From contig JBMFNP010000013.1 in the NCBI GenBank assembly GCA_049970095.1, positions 1 through 35,122 on the forward strand: DNA of 35,122 nucleotides, read 5' to 3'. The notes beneath the pieces were generated by a model. The model searched no databases. It had not been told where the DNA came from and saw only the letters and a program-made list of their open reading frames with translations. Positions 1 to 9,400 of this stretch are shown piece after piece (the stretch's first letter is position 1; each line of letters opens with the position of its first letter). The position numbers were made by a program, and so were the translations under genes. The stretch is from SKW197 sp049970095. GTDB taxonomy: Archaea; Thermoplasmatota; Thermoplasmata; Lutacidiplasmatales; SKW197.

Positions 1-42
1 GGCGATTGTTTTTGTGCCTTTTCTTTTATGATTAACTTTCAT
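1..42 (-). CDS. N-terminus of an unidentified protein, cut by the window edge
   Basis: Fourteen codons read leftward from an ATG at 42 and run off the window (MKVNHKRKGTKTIA). A strong GGGAGGA ribosome-binding site lies just upstream, and the stop codon of the 54-326 gene is only 11 bases away, so the two are probably one operon. The visible part is basic and matches nothing I recognise. A two-gene antitoxin/toxin-like cassette is possible but unproven. Confidence 0.45.
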   Translation of the reverse strand, partial: MKVNHKRKGTKTIA

Positions 43-53
43 TTAGTCCTCCC

Positions 54-326
54 TCACAGGTCAACCCGTCTTTTATACGGGTTAAATTCTATTTCCTTTC
101 TCTGCCAATTTATTTCAATCTTTCTTGGGTCGTTATCTTCAACCAAACTTAATAATGCTTTTTTAGTGATTTCAACCCCTCTTGGATTTGTGCCAGGTTT
201 TGGAAGTTTTATGTAATAACTCTTCAATTGTTCTCGCCCTGCATCTGCTAAACCAGAATCTCTTGAGCAAAAATAAACCTCGTTCAATTGGTAATGCATA
301 GTGGTTTTTAATGTTTTTTCTTTCAT
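54..326 (-). CDS. Small protein of unknown function, first gene of an edge cassette
   Basis: Up to 90 residues; a second in-frame ATG ten codons in would give 81. I do not recognise the family. The protein is charged and soluble, with alternating Lys/Glu towards the C-terminus (VEDNDPRKIEINWQRKEIEF) and no membrane segment. Leucine codons are mostly TTA and TTG, whereas surrounding genes prefer CTT, CTC and CTG, which hints at a different origin. The gene ends 11 bases before the next start, which has a good Shine-Dalgarno sequence, so co-translation is likely. A 6-bp inverted repeat lies between a TATA-like stretch and the start codon, consistent with autoregulation. The coding call rests mainly on the tight coupling to the downstream start. 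Confidence 0.5.
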   Translation of the reverse strand: MKEKTLKTTMHYQLNEVYFCSRDSGLADAGREQLKSYYIKLPKPGTNPRGVEITKKALLSLVEDNDPRKIEINWQRKEIEFNPYKRRVDL

Positions 327-337
327 ATCAGCAAAGG

Positions 338-358
338 CAGGTTTTCCTTTTCAACCTG
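338..358. promoter_or_regulatory. Inverted repeat CAGGTT-N9-AACCTG upstream of the edge cassette
   Basis: Six-base arms at 338-343 and 353-358 lie between a TATA-like stretch near 361-368 (minus strand TTTATCC) and the minus-strand start at 326. That is where a repressor would block transcription start. It could instead be a weak hairpin after the permease gene that ends at 432. Confidence 0.35.
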
Positions 359-431
359 GATAAAGATAGCTGTGCCTGAAGCACCAGTTTCTCAATTCAC
401 CTGGAAGCAAATCGGGAATGCCTTTCGAATC

Positions 432-1868
432 TCATCTTGGGAAAAGATAGACATGCACCAAAATAGTCAGGAGGATCGCCAGAAAAGTCTGGCACAGTGC
501 AATCACTATACCTGGCTTCAGCCATTCCATGAAAGTTATTGTTATGTTTTTTTCCTTTCTCAACTTATCAGCGGCAATCACATTTGCAGAACTTCCGATT
601 ATTGTCAAATTGCCCATATAACATGAGCCGAACAGAATCGCCCACCACAGCGGGAACACATTACCTGGAAGAGTGGAAATAATGCTGGAAAATGTAGCAA
701 CTACTAGGATATTTGCCATAAATGCACTCAAAAATCCAGAGCTTAGCGTGAAGAGCAATATATTGCTTGTCATATCCCCACCAGTTATTTCTGTGATTAC
801 ACTTCCAAGTTTTGCAGTGATCTGGGTTACTTCAAGTGCCCCTACACTTGCAAAGAAGAATATAAAGAATACAAGCGTTGGCCATTCTATTCGGCGTTCA
901 ATAACTTCCAGGGAGTTTCTTCGCCCCTGGATAAGTGAGAGTGCAGCAGCAAAAATTGGTATGCCAAGCAGTAATGAATTTGGCTCAAGATGAAATGCCT
1001 CCTCAATGGTGTGGTGCACCATAAGCCCGATGATTGTGAACAAGAAAATAGATAGGGGTATCCACATCTCTCTGTGAGAGAGAAAATCTATGTAGAGTTC
1101 CCTTGGGTTCTTCGTTCTTTTTCTATGCGCAACATCCTGCCGCATTTTCCTGTCTAACTCAGCAAGTTCCTTTTTGAAATATCCCAGAATAATCAGTATT
1201 GTAAGGGCAAGTACTGCAAGCCCTATAGGAAATGCCCAGACTAAAAAGTCTATAAAGCTCAGTTTAGCTTCAAACGCGATCAGCACACCAACAGGGTTTC
1301 CAATTACTGTAAATGTACTCCCAACATTCGTTGCAAATACTACTGAGAGAATGTAAGGTACAGGAGAAACATTGTATTTTTTTGTAACTTTAAGCACCAT
1401 TGTAGTCATGAAAAGCACAGAAGTCACTTCATCCACGATGGCTGCTGCAAGTGCCGAGATGATAAGTGTGCCTGCAACAAATGTCTTTGCATTTTTACCA
1501 AATCTACTCATGAAAAGCGAAAGCAACACATCAAAGAAACCACGGTCTTCAAGGAAGGCAACAATAATCATCATTCCTATGAGAAAAGCAATTACATCAA
1601 ATCTTGCATACTCTATGAACACATCTATCCTCATCACATTCATGAAAAAAAGTAATCCAATTGTGAGAAGCAGTATTGGAATTCTGTGTTCCCAGAAAAT
1701 TACAATAGTTGCAAGCATTGAGAAAAACAGAATGAATGTAACACCTGCAAGCCAGTTTTCTGGTGTAAGGAGTTTAAAGTAAACTGAGATGATGGTTACT
1801 GCAATGAGTATGTCTGCCAGTGCAATGATTTTCAGTTGGTGGGGGTTGTGAAGGAAGTCCAGGTTCAT
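432..1868 (-). CDS. ArsB/NhaD-family (ion transporter superfamily) anion permease
   Basis: A 478-residue polytopic membrane protein with 11-12 hydrophobic segments. The sequence ATNVGSTFTVIGNPVGVLIA in the middle, and SSANVIAADKL near the C-terminus, are the paired re-entrant-loop motifs of the ion transporter superfamily (ArsB, NhaD, CitM and relatives). Two homologous halves are visible, each with an Asn/Gly/Ser-rich hairpin. The substrate cannot be fixed from sequence: arsenite, Na+/H+ exchange or a carboxylate are all possible, and no arsR, arsA or arsC homologue is adjacent. The start is supported by a TATA element (minus strand TATTATAC at 1891-1898) centred about 26 bases upstream, implying a leaderless message. 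It is divergent from the NreA gene across about 160 bases. Confidence 0.85.
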   Translation of the reverse strand: MNLDFLHNPHQLKIIALADILIAVTIISVYFKLLTPENWLAGVTFILFFSMLATIVIFWEHRIPILLLTIGLLFFMNVMRIDVFIEYARFDVIAFLIGMMIIVAFLEDRGFFDVLLSLFMSRFGKNAKTFVAGTLIISALAAAIVDEVTSVLFMTTMVLKVTKKYNVSPVPYILSVVFATNVGSTFTVIGNPVGVLIAFEAKLSFIDFLVWAFPIGLAVLALTILIILGYFKKELAELDRKMRQDVAHRKRTKNPRELYIDFLSHREMWIPLSIFLFTIIGLMVHHTIEEAFHLEPNSLLLGIPIFAAALSLIQGRRNSLEVIERRIEWPTLVFFIFFFASVGALEVTQITAKLGSVITEITGGDMTSNILLFTLSSGFLSAFMANILVVATFSSIISTLPGNVFPLWWAILFGSCYMGNLTIIGSSANVIAADKLRKEKNITITFMEWLKPGIVIALCQTFLAILLTILVHVYLFPR

Positions 1869-1890
1869 GAATTTTGGGTAATGTTTGGGT

Positions 1891-1898
1891 GTATAATA
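1891..1898 (-). promoter_or_regulatory. TATA element for the ArsB/NhaD-type permease
   Basis: The minus strand reads TATTATAC, centred about 26 bases before the ATG at 1868. This is the expected spacing for an archaeal leaderless transcript. Confidence 0.6.
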
Positions 1899-1919
1899 GA
1901 TTTGTGGAGGTCAGGATGG

Positions 1920-1979
1920 ACATAAGTTTTGTTTGAAATCTCACTTTCCTGCCAGAGAGCATTGGAGTCTTCAAACAAA
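1920..1979. repeat. Inverted repeat TTTGTTTGAA / TTCAAACAAA plus a 19-base sequence shared with 34952-34970
   Basis: Arms at 1928-1937 and 1970-1979 are perfect 10-base reverse complements. The left arm lies inside ACATAAGTTTTGTTTGAAA (1920-1938), which recurs exactly at 34952-34970, where a 9-base partner arm is also present. Here the element lies between two divergent TATA boxes. A shared regulator site or the remnant of a small mobile element are both possible. Confidence 0.5.
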
Positions 1980-2000
1980 TTTGGGTGTGTAAGCACAATC

Positions 2001-2010
2001 TATATATTTA
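2001..2010 (+). promoter_or_regulatory. TATA element for the NreA gene
   Basis: TATATATTTA centred about 26 bases before the ATG at 2031. It supports that start over longer in-frame extensions. Confidence 0.65.
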
Positions 2011-2030
2011 TTCAATTCATTGTTTTCCTG

Positions 2031-3335
2031 ATGCTCCCGTACATGCGAGATATCCTTGCCCCAGAAGAGATGTTTGAATTGTCCGCTCAAAGACCTACAA
2101 ACTATAGCATGCGATGTGTTCTCTGCAAGGGCTCAAGGATGCTCTGCGGTAAAGCCAGCTGTCCAATTCTCATGAAATTCTATGTGAGCAAAACCCAGAA
2201 ATTAATTGATAGTGAGTTGATGTATGGTTCCACACCACCTGGTGTGTTCGTAGGCAGGATTGGCTATCCGTATGTCTATGTGGGTCCCCTAATTCCACCG
2301 CTAACAGGGGATACAATGATTCTGGATACGCCTGAGTTCTGGCATAATAAAACCATGGAAGAGATTGTGGATTTTAGATTAAAGCTGGTGCGGGGAAAGC
2401 ACCCTGTGAAGGTGGGTGATATTGAGAAAAACAGAATTATTTCACTAACCCGTGAACTTGCACTTGCAGATGCCTCAATAGGTGTGGAAGCAAAGTTTAC
2501 CAGAAAGCCTGGGGGAACAATCATTCTGGATGATGATATCCAGCCCTTTGGTCCCAGCGCACCCCTGGAACGAATAAATGTGGAGAACTACAAGATTGAT
2601 AGAAGAATTGAGAAAGCATATTATGATACGGACATGAAGGCAAGGGATGCTGTGCTTGAAACATATAAGGCAGGTGTGCTTGTTTCAAAAATCCAGAGAG
2701 CATTCAGTGTGGGTGCGTTCGGGCAGGGAAAATTGCGAAAATTTGTGCCTACCAGATGGAGTATTACTGCTGTGGATTCAATCATCGGGATTGAGTTGTT
2801 GAAAAAGACAAGGACATTTCCTGTTATAAGCGATTACCTGATATTTGAACACAGGCAACTGGACAATATTTGGGAAATTCTTTTTGTGCCTTCTGAGTGG
2901 TGCTATGAACTTATAGAAGCGTGGTATCCAAAAACTGTCTGGAATCCTTCTGGAAATACCATTGCAATTTTTTCAAGTGCTGAATTTTTTGAGGGAAGGA
3001 AGGAGTATGCAGAAATTGGAGGATGTTATTACGCTGCACGCCTTGCAGTAAATGAAAAATTGCACCAGATGCAGAGACAGGCAGGTGTAGTAATAATGCG
3101 TGAAGCCCATCCAGGTTACATAATGCCCGTGGGTGTGTGGAATGTAAGGGAAGCAGTGAGATGTGCGCTGAAAAATCCTCCAAAAAGATTTGGGAGGCTA
3201 CAGGAAGCCCTGGATTACGCAGGATCAAAGCTTGCAATCCCAATGAAACGCTGGATAAAGGAAAGTGCGGTGCTGAAGTATTTAATGCTTCAGAAAAAAC
3301 TGGATGACTATCTGGTTAGTGAAGGGAAAGAATGA
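2031..3335 (+). CDS. nreA: NreA-type archaeal DNA repair protein
   Basis: A 434-residue protein of the archaeal Nre family, linked in haloarchaea to DNA-damage tolerance and to binding the sliding clamp PCNA. The N-terminus has a cysteine cluster fitting a zinc site (C29, C32, C39, C44 in RCVLCKGSRMLCGKASCP). The body carries the family-typical segments around GRIGYPYVYVGPLIPP and the QRAFSVGAFGQGKL region. The C-terminus ends with QKKLDDYL (421-428), which resembles a PCNA-interacting box with Tyr-Leu in place of the usual aromatic pair. The reading frame is open from 1929, but the ATG at 2031 follows a TATA element at leaderless spacing and removes a non-homologous hydrophobic extension. 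It is followed after 45 bases by a separately promoted MazG-like gene. Confidence 0.85.
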   Translation: MLPYMRDILAPEEMFELSAQRPTNYSMRCVLCKGSRMLCGKASCPILMKFYVSKTQKLIDSELMYGSTPPGVFVGRIGYPYVYVGPLIPPLTGDTMILDTPEFWHNKTMEEIVDFRLKLVRGKHPVKVGDIEKNRIISLTRELALADASIGVEAKFTRKPGGTIILDDDIQPFGPSAPLERINVENYKIDRRIEKAYYDTDMKARDAVLETYKAGVLVSKIQRAFSVGAFGQGKLRKFVPTRWSITAVDSIIGIELLKKTRTFPVISDYLIFEHRQLDNIWEILFVPSEWCYELIEAWYPKTVWNPSGNTIAIFSSAEFFEGRKEYAEIGGCYYAARLAVNEKLHQMQRQAGVVIMREAHPGYIMPVGVWNVREAVRCALKNPPKRFGRLQEALDYAGSKLAIPMKRWIKESAVLKYLMLQKKLDDYLVSEGKE

Positions 3336-3351
3336 TGGATGCAACGCAATC

Positions 3352-3359
3352 TTATTATC
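3352..3359 (+). promoter_or_regulatory. TATA element for the MazG-like gene
   Basis: TTATTATC centred about 26 bases before the ATG at 3381. It begins 17 bases after the NreA stop codon. Confidence 0.5.
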
Positions 3360-3380
3360 TATGTAATCTTATTTCCAACC

Positions 3381-3752
3381 ATGGCAGACAGTAAAGTTAC
3401 CATTGAGAATTTAAGAAATCTGGTGAGCAAATTTAACACAGATAGAAAATGGGAAATCTATCATCAGCCGAAGGAACTCGCTATAGCAATTTCTGTAGAA
3501 TCTGCAGAACTCCTGGAAATATTTAAATGGCAGAACAGCCAGGCAGTAATTGCAAAGCCAGAAAACTATATGCGAATAAAAGAAGAGGTAGCAGACATCT
3601 TTATTCTTCTACTTTCTCTCTGCAACAGTTTGAATATAGATATAAGCGACGCTATAGTCTCCAAAATTGAGAAAAATGCAATAAAATATCCGCTAAATGT
3701 GGATTATACAAAGGTATGGCAGGTGGAAAAGGGCAAAAATCCTCCCCTATAA
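3381..3752 (+). CDS. MazG/RS21-C6-like nucleotide pyrophosphohydrolase
   Basis: A 123-residue all-alpha protein of the MazG superfamily, which hydrolyses (d)NTPs to monophosphates for house-cleaning. The family segment RKWEIYHQPKELAIAIS (22-38) is followed by the metal-binding ExxE pair (E40, E43 in VESAELLEIFKW) and ExxD pair (E69, D72 in KEEVADIFILLL). The length fits the single-domain RS21-C6/iMazG branch rather than the tandem bacterial MazG. The ATG at 3381 is preferred over one at 3339 because a TATA element lies about 26 bases upstream. The next gene starts 2 bases after the stop, suggesting co-transcription with the radical SAM enzyme. Confidence 0.85.
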   Translation: MADSKVTIENLRNLVSKFNTDRKWEIYHQPKELAIAISVESAELLEIFKWQNSQAVIAKPENYMRIKEEVADIFILLLSLCNSLNIDISDAIVSKIEKNAIKYPLNVDYTKVWQVEKGKNPPL

Positions 3753-3754
3753 AC

Positions 3755-4648
3755 ATGCAGGAGATCAGGGTCTATCAGATATGGCCAGTTTGCCCCTCAA
3801 TTTCTATATCGGGGCTGAAGTGCTACCTTAACTGTTCCCATTGCATGGGCAAATATCTCCGCTACATGCATGGTGTGCATACCAAAACAGAACTCAGGAA
3901 TCTATGTGAAAGACTTATTAAAAAGGGAGCAAGGGGTTTTTTGATTAGTGGGGGATGCGACAAAAATGGAAAAATGCTCAATCTTGAGGAGATGCTGGGT
4001 GAAATTCAAAAAATGCACGAAAAAGGAATTGTGATAAAACTTCATACAGGGTTCGTGGACGAGAGAACCGCCTCTTTGCTCACACACTCAATTGATGTTG
4101 CCTCAATGGAGTTTCCTGCATCATTTGCCGCAATTAAAGAAATCTTCAATCTAAATGCAACGCCAGAAACCTACATTGAAACATTCAGAAACCTCAGAAA
4201 TGCAAATGTATATATTGCACCCCATATCTGCATCGGGCTCTATCATGGAAAACTTACAGATGAATTTAAGGCACTGGATATGCTAGGTACGATCTTCCAG
4301 CCAGAAACGCTTGTATTTATTGCATATATTCCCACATCTGGCACACCTTCTGAAAACGATCCCCTGCCCTCTCCAGCAGATGTAAAAAAGGTAATTGAAT
4401 ATGCAAGAAAAAAGTTTCCAGATACACACATTGTGCTGGGTGCTCTGCGCCCCAGATTCGCAAAAATTCGTGGGTTAACTCGGGAATATGTGTCAGAACT
4501 GGAAATGCGTGCAATTGAAGGTGGGATTTCAGGAATTGAGGTGCCCACCAGAAAAACATTAGAGTATCTCCAGGCAAATTTTGATGTGATCAAAGTGAAT
4601 TCATTCGGTGTGCTTCCTAAATCCCTGGAACATCGGTTTATCTTCTAA
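3755..4648 (+). CDS. Radical SAM enzyme, biotin-synthase-like
   Basis: A 297-residue radical SAM protein. The cluster-binding motif is CYLNCSHC (C23, C27, C30), the canonical CxxxCxxC, preceded by a short beta strand as usual. The glycine-rich SAM-contact segment GARGFLISGGCD follows around residues 58-69. The rest fits a TIM-barrel core with little C-terminal extension, so no auxiliary iron-sulfur cluster is obvious. It resembles the archaeal group of uncharacterised biotin-synthase homologues, some of which have been shown elsewhere to be archaeal lipoyl synthase subunits; I cannot decide whether this one is. The start at 3755 lies 2 bases after the MazG-like stop; an ATG at 3716 would overlap that gene. 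The last 11 bases overlap the convergent antiporter gene. Confidence 0.8.
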   Translation: MQEIRVYQIWPVCPSISISGLKCYLNCSHCMGKYLRYMHGVHTKTELRNLCERLIKKGARGFLISGGCDKNGKMLNLEEMLGEIQKMHEKGIVIKLHTGFVDERTASLLTHSIDVASMEFPASFAAIKEIFNLNATPETYIETFRNLRNANVYIAPHICIGLYHGKLTDEFKALDMLGTIFQPETLVFIAYIPTSGTPSENDPLPSPADVKKVIEYARKKFPDTHIVLGALRPRFAKIRGLTREYVSELEMRAIEGGISGIEVPTRKTLEYLQANFDVIKVNSFGVLPKSLEHRFIF

Positions 4649-6362
4649 CCCCATTGTGGGAGTGTCTCTGACCAATTGCAAGATATCTTTTGTGTTTCAC
4701 ATCCCTAGTTGTCTCTTTGTAGAGAAGGTACATTGCGACATTCATTACAATAAATGGGGGAAGGAGCATAAGGAGAGATAAAATCCATGAGATTGCCCAT
4801 GTGGCAGAGACAAAATAGAGCATTAAAAAGGAAAGGACCACTGTACCGGAAACACATGTTTGAATTAGCGTGTTGAGTTTTCTTTTCATTCCAAGATTGA
4901 AATAATTCATTTCTCTGATGATCGGGCTCAGAACCTTGTTGAGTTTGAGCGTGATATATACCAACAACAAAGGAGTGAGCACAATAACCAGTAATGTGTG
5001 AAATATGCCGGAAGTTACCAGCTGGGCAACGAACACACATAAGAATAGCCCTAACAGAATGGCAATCCTTCTATCAAATCTATAAATCGGGAGTGCTTGG
5101 GGAAAAATCAATCTCTTCAGTGTTCTTGCAATAATTGAACCAGAATATTTAAGATACTCTGGCAAAATTTTTGAAATTCCTTCTGTTAATTTCTGGTTTA
5201 TTCTCAGCATTGCTGGTGTTATCAAAGTTGTGAGAAAGCAAATTGCACCTGTGAGGGGATAAAGTGTGGCACCATGGGATAGAATTGGTGTACCATGAAC
5301 ATCCTTCACTCCTAAGCCAATGTTTGCAAAAATCACAGCCTCCTCGCTTCTTGGCATTGCCCCGCTTCCAATTAAAAACGCATCATTTTTCTGGAGCCCG
5401 ATAATATACGCAATTGCGGAGAGCACAAAGAGCTCGCCTACAAAAATTCCAATAATTGCCAGAACAATCATTTCTAGATTTGTAAAAAGACCCGCAGGTG
5501 AAATCATCATTCCAAATGCAAGGAAAAATATTGCCACAAATATGTGTTTAAATGATGTAAGATGTGTTTCCAGTTCCTTTTTGAGCCGTGTTTCGGAAAA
5601 TGCAAGTCCAATAAAGAATGCACCAACAAGTGGAGAGAGTCCAAATGGAAGCACCACAATTCCTCCGAGAAACACCATTGTGATTGCAAACAATCCCATG
5701 ATTTCTCCCTCTCTTAAATGATGCAGGTGTTTCTGGATAAAGGGAACGACATAGACATAAAGAATAATAAATAGAACGAATAGCACGATTAAACCGGTAA
5801 TTACATAAACAATTGCGTTTTCACTGCCCTTACCTACAATACTACTGGTAATGATTACAAGGATGATAGAAAGCATGTCCTCTATGAGCATCATGCCCAC
5901 GAGGGTATCTCTTGTTTGCGAATTCATCTTCTTTCCCTCAATAATCTTCGCAGTTACTGCCACACTGCTCATTCCAATTATGCATGCAAGAAAAAAGGTG
6001 TCTATGAAAGGCCAGCTGAATGCAGCGCCAATAACAAATCCAATGAAGAGCATTAATCCGATATCAGATAATGCAAGAATTATGCTAGCATTTTTTGATT
6101 GCATCAACCGTCTAACTGAAAAGTCCAGTCCCACAAAGAAAAGGAGGAGCATCACCCCGAATTCAGAGAAGAGCTGGATTATTTCATCGTGGTTTAGGAG
6201 ACCGTTGTATTCAATTCCTCCAAATGAAATGTGGATGTTGGGACCTATGAGCATGCCCACTATAATATAACCCAGAAGTGTGTTTTGTCCCAGCTTTGAG
6301 GCAATCATACTGCCCAGAAACGCAAATATGAGCATGATGGCAATTTCGTAAAGTAGTTCCAT
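4638..6362 (-). CDS. CPA2-family cation:proton antiporter (KefB/NapA-like)
   Basis: A 574-residue membrane protein with 12 or more transmembrane segments in the Na+/H+ exchanger fold. Typical CPA2 features are GYIIVGMLIGP near residue 30, FSEFGVMLLLFFVGLDFS near 70-90, and the LIEDMLSIILVI stretch with the acidic pair in the core unwound helix. There is no TrkA-N/RCK nucleotide-binding domain. Instead the last ~150 residues are a second hydrophobic block and a short basic tail. The start at 6362 (MELLYEIAIML) begins directly with helix 1; an in-frame ATG at 6431 adds a polar, non-homologous stretch. A TATA-like GTATTATATC lies 33-43 bases upstream, so a short leader is expected. The ion is unknown. 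Confidence 0.8.
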   Translation of the reverse strand: MELLYEIAIMLIFAFLGSMIASKLGQNTLLGYIIVGMLIGPNIHISFGGIEYNGLLNHDEIIQLFSEFGVMLLLFFVGLDFSVRRLMQSKNASIILALSDIGLMLFIGFVIGAAFSWPFIDTFFLACIIGMSSVAVTAKIIEGKKMNSQTRDTLVGMMLIEDMLSIILVIITSSIVGKGSENAIVYVITGLIVLFVLFIILYVYVVPFIQKHLHHLREGEIMGLFAITMVFLGGIVVLPFGLSPLVGAFFIGLAFSETRLKKELETHLTSFKHIFVAIFFLAFGMMISPAGLFTNLEMIVLAIIGIFVGELFVLSAIAYIIGLQKNDAFLIGSGAMPRSEEAVIFANIGLGVKDVHGTPILSHGATLYPLTGAICFLTTLITPAMLRINQKLTEGISKILPEYLKYSGSIIARTLKRLIFPQALPIYRFDRRIAILLGLFLCVFVAQLVTSGIFHTLLVIVLTPLLLVYITLKLNKVLSPIIREMNYFNLGMKRKLNTLIQTCVSGTVVLSFLMLYFVSATWAISWILSLLMLLPPFIVMNVAMYLLYKETTRDVKHKRYLAIGQRHSHNGVRR

Positions 6363-6444
6363 TTTTACATCGCTGCCGCCATATGAAAAGCATGGATATA
6401 ATACTCTCGGGAGGCAAGAGGCAAATTTCATGAGATTTTAAGCC

Positions 6445-9400
6445 CTACTTCAAAATTCTCGTCCCGTATTTCGTATAAATGTAAGATAACACAAGGAAAA
6501 CCACACCAGCAGTGATGAACGCAATTATTCTTACAAATGGATCAACCACGGGAGATGGAAGGTCATAGAACAATGCTTTGCTACCAGCACCCAGAACAAA
6601 CATGACCCCAAGCAATCTTGTGAACAGGGAGCGGAGGAGAATACCCCCAAAAATAACACACGCACCAAAAAGAATCCATGAGATTGTGGTATAGGAGGTA
6701 TATCCAAAAAGATAGAGTGTGACGCCTAGAAACATTCCATTTGCAATTGTGATATTTACATTCATCATAACCTTTGAACGCATGTAGGTGCGTGAAACAT
6801 CTGCCAGGGATAGGGGAAGCACACTCATCCCAACCAGAATAATTTTTGCAGTACTCTCTATGCTATCTGCATAATCGGGGAACCAGGTTGTACCAAAGCT
6901 TACAATCTGATAATAAATTATGATTGAAAATAGTAAATATCCAAAAATGTAATTAATAAAATCCCTGTATTTTGCAGCTCCAATTGCGACACAAACTGGA
7001 AGAATGGCAACAGCTAGAATATTTTTCACATCCAACAATGGAAGTAAAAGAATTGCGGCAGTAAGAAATGGAGAATAATTTAGCGTAAGTGCATTTATTT
7101 TCCTTGTATAAACCTGATTTTTACCTGCAAGGACGAAAAGCACACAAACACTGATGCAGAGTCCCTCAAAAACAAATTCCAGTACTCTCTCATAGTTCGG
7201 ATAGCCTGGGCCCAATGCTTCCAGTGTTTCTATGGCAATTTTTCCTATTACAAATATTACTAGAAAAAGGAGCACTTCAATCCATGAGCAGGCTTTTTCC
7301 TTCAACTGGACAAACTTGAGTCCGCAGGTGACCCCTGTAATTGCAAGAAAGAGTGGTGTGCCTCTCAGAAAGCTACCCACACCAAAAATTAATACCCCAA
7401 GAATGATGCATGGCAGAAAGAGAAAAATCTCTGGTGTTCTCTTCAAATATGCACTCAGAAATTGTGGAACTGTGAGAAGAACCCCAATAATGAGAGTAGA
7501 AAAAATTAGAACGCTATCAAAATCCCAGCCATTCAAATATACAAGCGCAAAAATCCCAAACAATAGCACAGCAAATCCATAGGAATATTTTTCATTGTAA
7601 TAAACTGCGAAAAGCATCATTATGAAGCCAATTACAAACGCTCCGATATGGTGGGGAGTGGCTGTAAGGAAACCAAATGATACAAGTGCAAAACATGTAG
7701 ATGCTCTCATAAAGGGTGCATTTGGATTATTCGATTTCCCCTCTTTTTCTTTCATAACATTTGCAATCAGGAAAACGAATACACAGAGCAGCACCCCTTC
7801 AAAAATCCATACATCTGGCGAGAGAAACAGTCTCAAACCAGTAAGCAGTATCAGTATGGAAATCATATCCAGCAAGAAAAATCCCTGCTTGAGCATCCTT
7901 CCAATCCCCAGATACAGCACCATGCAGGCAGCGAGTGGAAGATACACCAGCCATGCATTTAAAAAATCTGCAAAGTAAATTGTTAGAGATACAAGGGCAA
8001 ACACCGGGATATGTTTCACAGCAGGCAATCCCTCTAACCCAAGAAAGTTTATCTTTTCTTTTATCACAAGTGTGGTAGCAATTGTAAAGATCCCAAAGTA
8101 GAAGACGGGGAGCAGACTATGGAAGTAGGGCATCAAACTGGTATATGCAAAAATTGTGTTTGCAGAAAATGCCCCATAAATCACCAGTATCTTTAACCAC
8201 GGGTGAGTTTTTCCATTCCCAAAAAACTCAGGAGTAAAATATGCAAACATTGTTATTCCAAGAAAACTGAGGGCAAGGCAGGCACCATAGTCTATCTGGT
8301 TGCTGAAAAGTCCCATAATAAAAATAAATAAAGCACTCAATCCAAAGTATGGCGACAAATCTCTATCTGTCTGGCACTCTTCAAGAACACCAAGGAAAAG
8401 TGTCAGGATAAAATTGAAACATAAAATTCCATAACTTATGAATGAGATATATGGAGAATTTGAAAGAATGCAATTCAGAGCAACCATGGGTGCCACACCA
8501 TGTATTGCTGCGAGAAGCACGAGTTTTTTATCAGGATATGAGAGTATGAGAATGATGCAACCCACTATCAATCCAATTCCAGATATGAATGAATGTTGAA
8601 TTACAAATATAAACCATGCAAAACCTATGTATCCAATACAGAGCACAACTAATGGGTTGAGCCCTTTTCTTTCCCTCATAAATAGGCAAGAAAGCATGAA
8701 TATGAGTGCATAGCTGAGCTGGGAAAGTGCAGAGGGAATTTCGGGATACGGAATTTTCTCTCCAGTTCCGTTAAAAACAAGAGAGGAGAAAGGTGTGAGG
8801 ATTAGAAGGAGATATGCAAGATACCAGAGAGTATCTAGATTTCTTTCATCAAGCCAGTATGTTTTCGTGATGGAAATTTTTACTGTAAGGTGACGGAATA
8901 ACATAAGCACAGAAATCGTACTGGTTATAATTATTCCAGTTGCAAGGATGTTTAGAATTGCAGACGCAAGAAATGTGAATACAATGTTTGTGAAAGCTAA
9001 AAACAGATAAAGCTTCCGATTTTTTGCGGACCATGTAAGAAGTGAAGCAATTATGATTGTGACAATCTGTGAGATAGCATATCCATAAACACTTATGTAA
9101 TTGAAAACCGTGGCACACATTATGTAGGAGGCAAGGGTGCCTTCTACAAACATCAAGTGGTTCCGATGAAAAAATGCAAACCCATAGTTTGCACCCACAA
9201 TTATTGAAAGAATTACGCTCACATCTAAAATCTGGAGTACATTGTAATATATCCCCACAAGTGGAAATACATATATGTTCATAAACCCGCATATTACTAA
9301 TGTTTCCCCGTATCTCTGATATCTTGTTTTTCTGGCCACAATTTCCCCTGCTATTAGCATCCCAATACCCACAGCCAGTACAGTGAATGTCTTCTGCAGA

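Noticed and set aside
28..216. Plus-strand 62-codon frame at the left edge
   Set aside because: It is antisense to the coupled minus-strand gene, has no ribosome-binding site and has a non-natural composition.
5320..6270. Plus-strand frames of 130-140 codons opposite the antiporter gene, and similar frames opposite other membrane genes
   Set aside because: They are shadows produced by the biased codons of hydrophobic genes; none has a start signal or recognisable domain.
4638..6362. Full KefB-type glutathione-gated potassium efflux system
   Set aside because: There is no TrkA-N/RCK domain and no KefF/KefG-like partner, so only the antiporter family can be stated.
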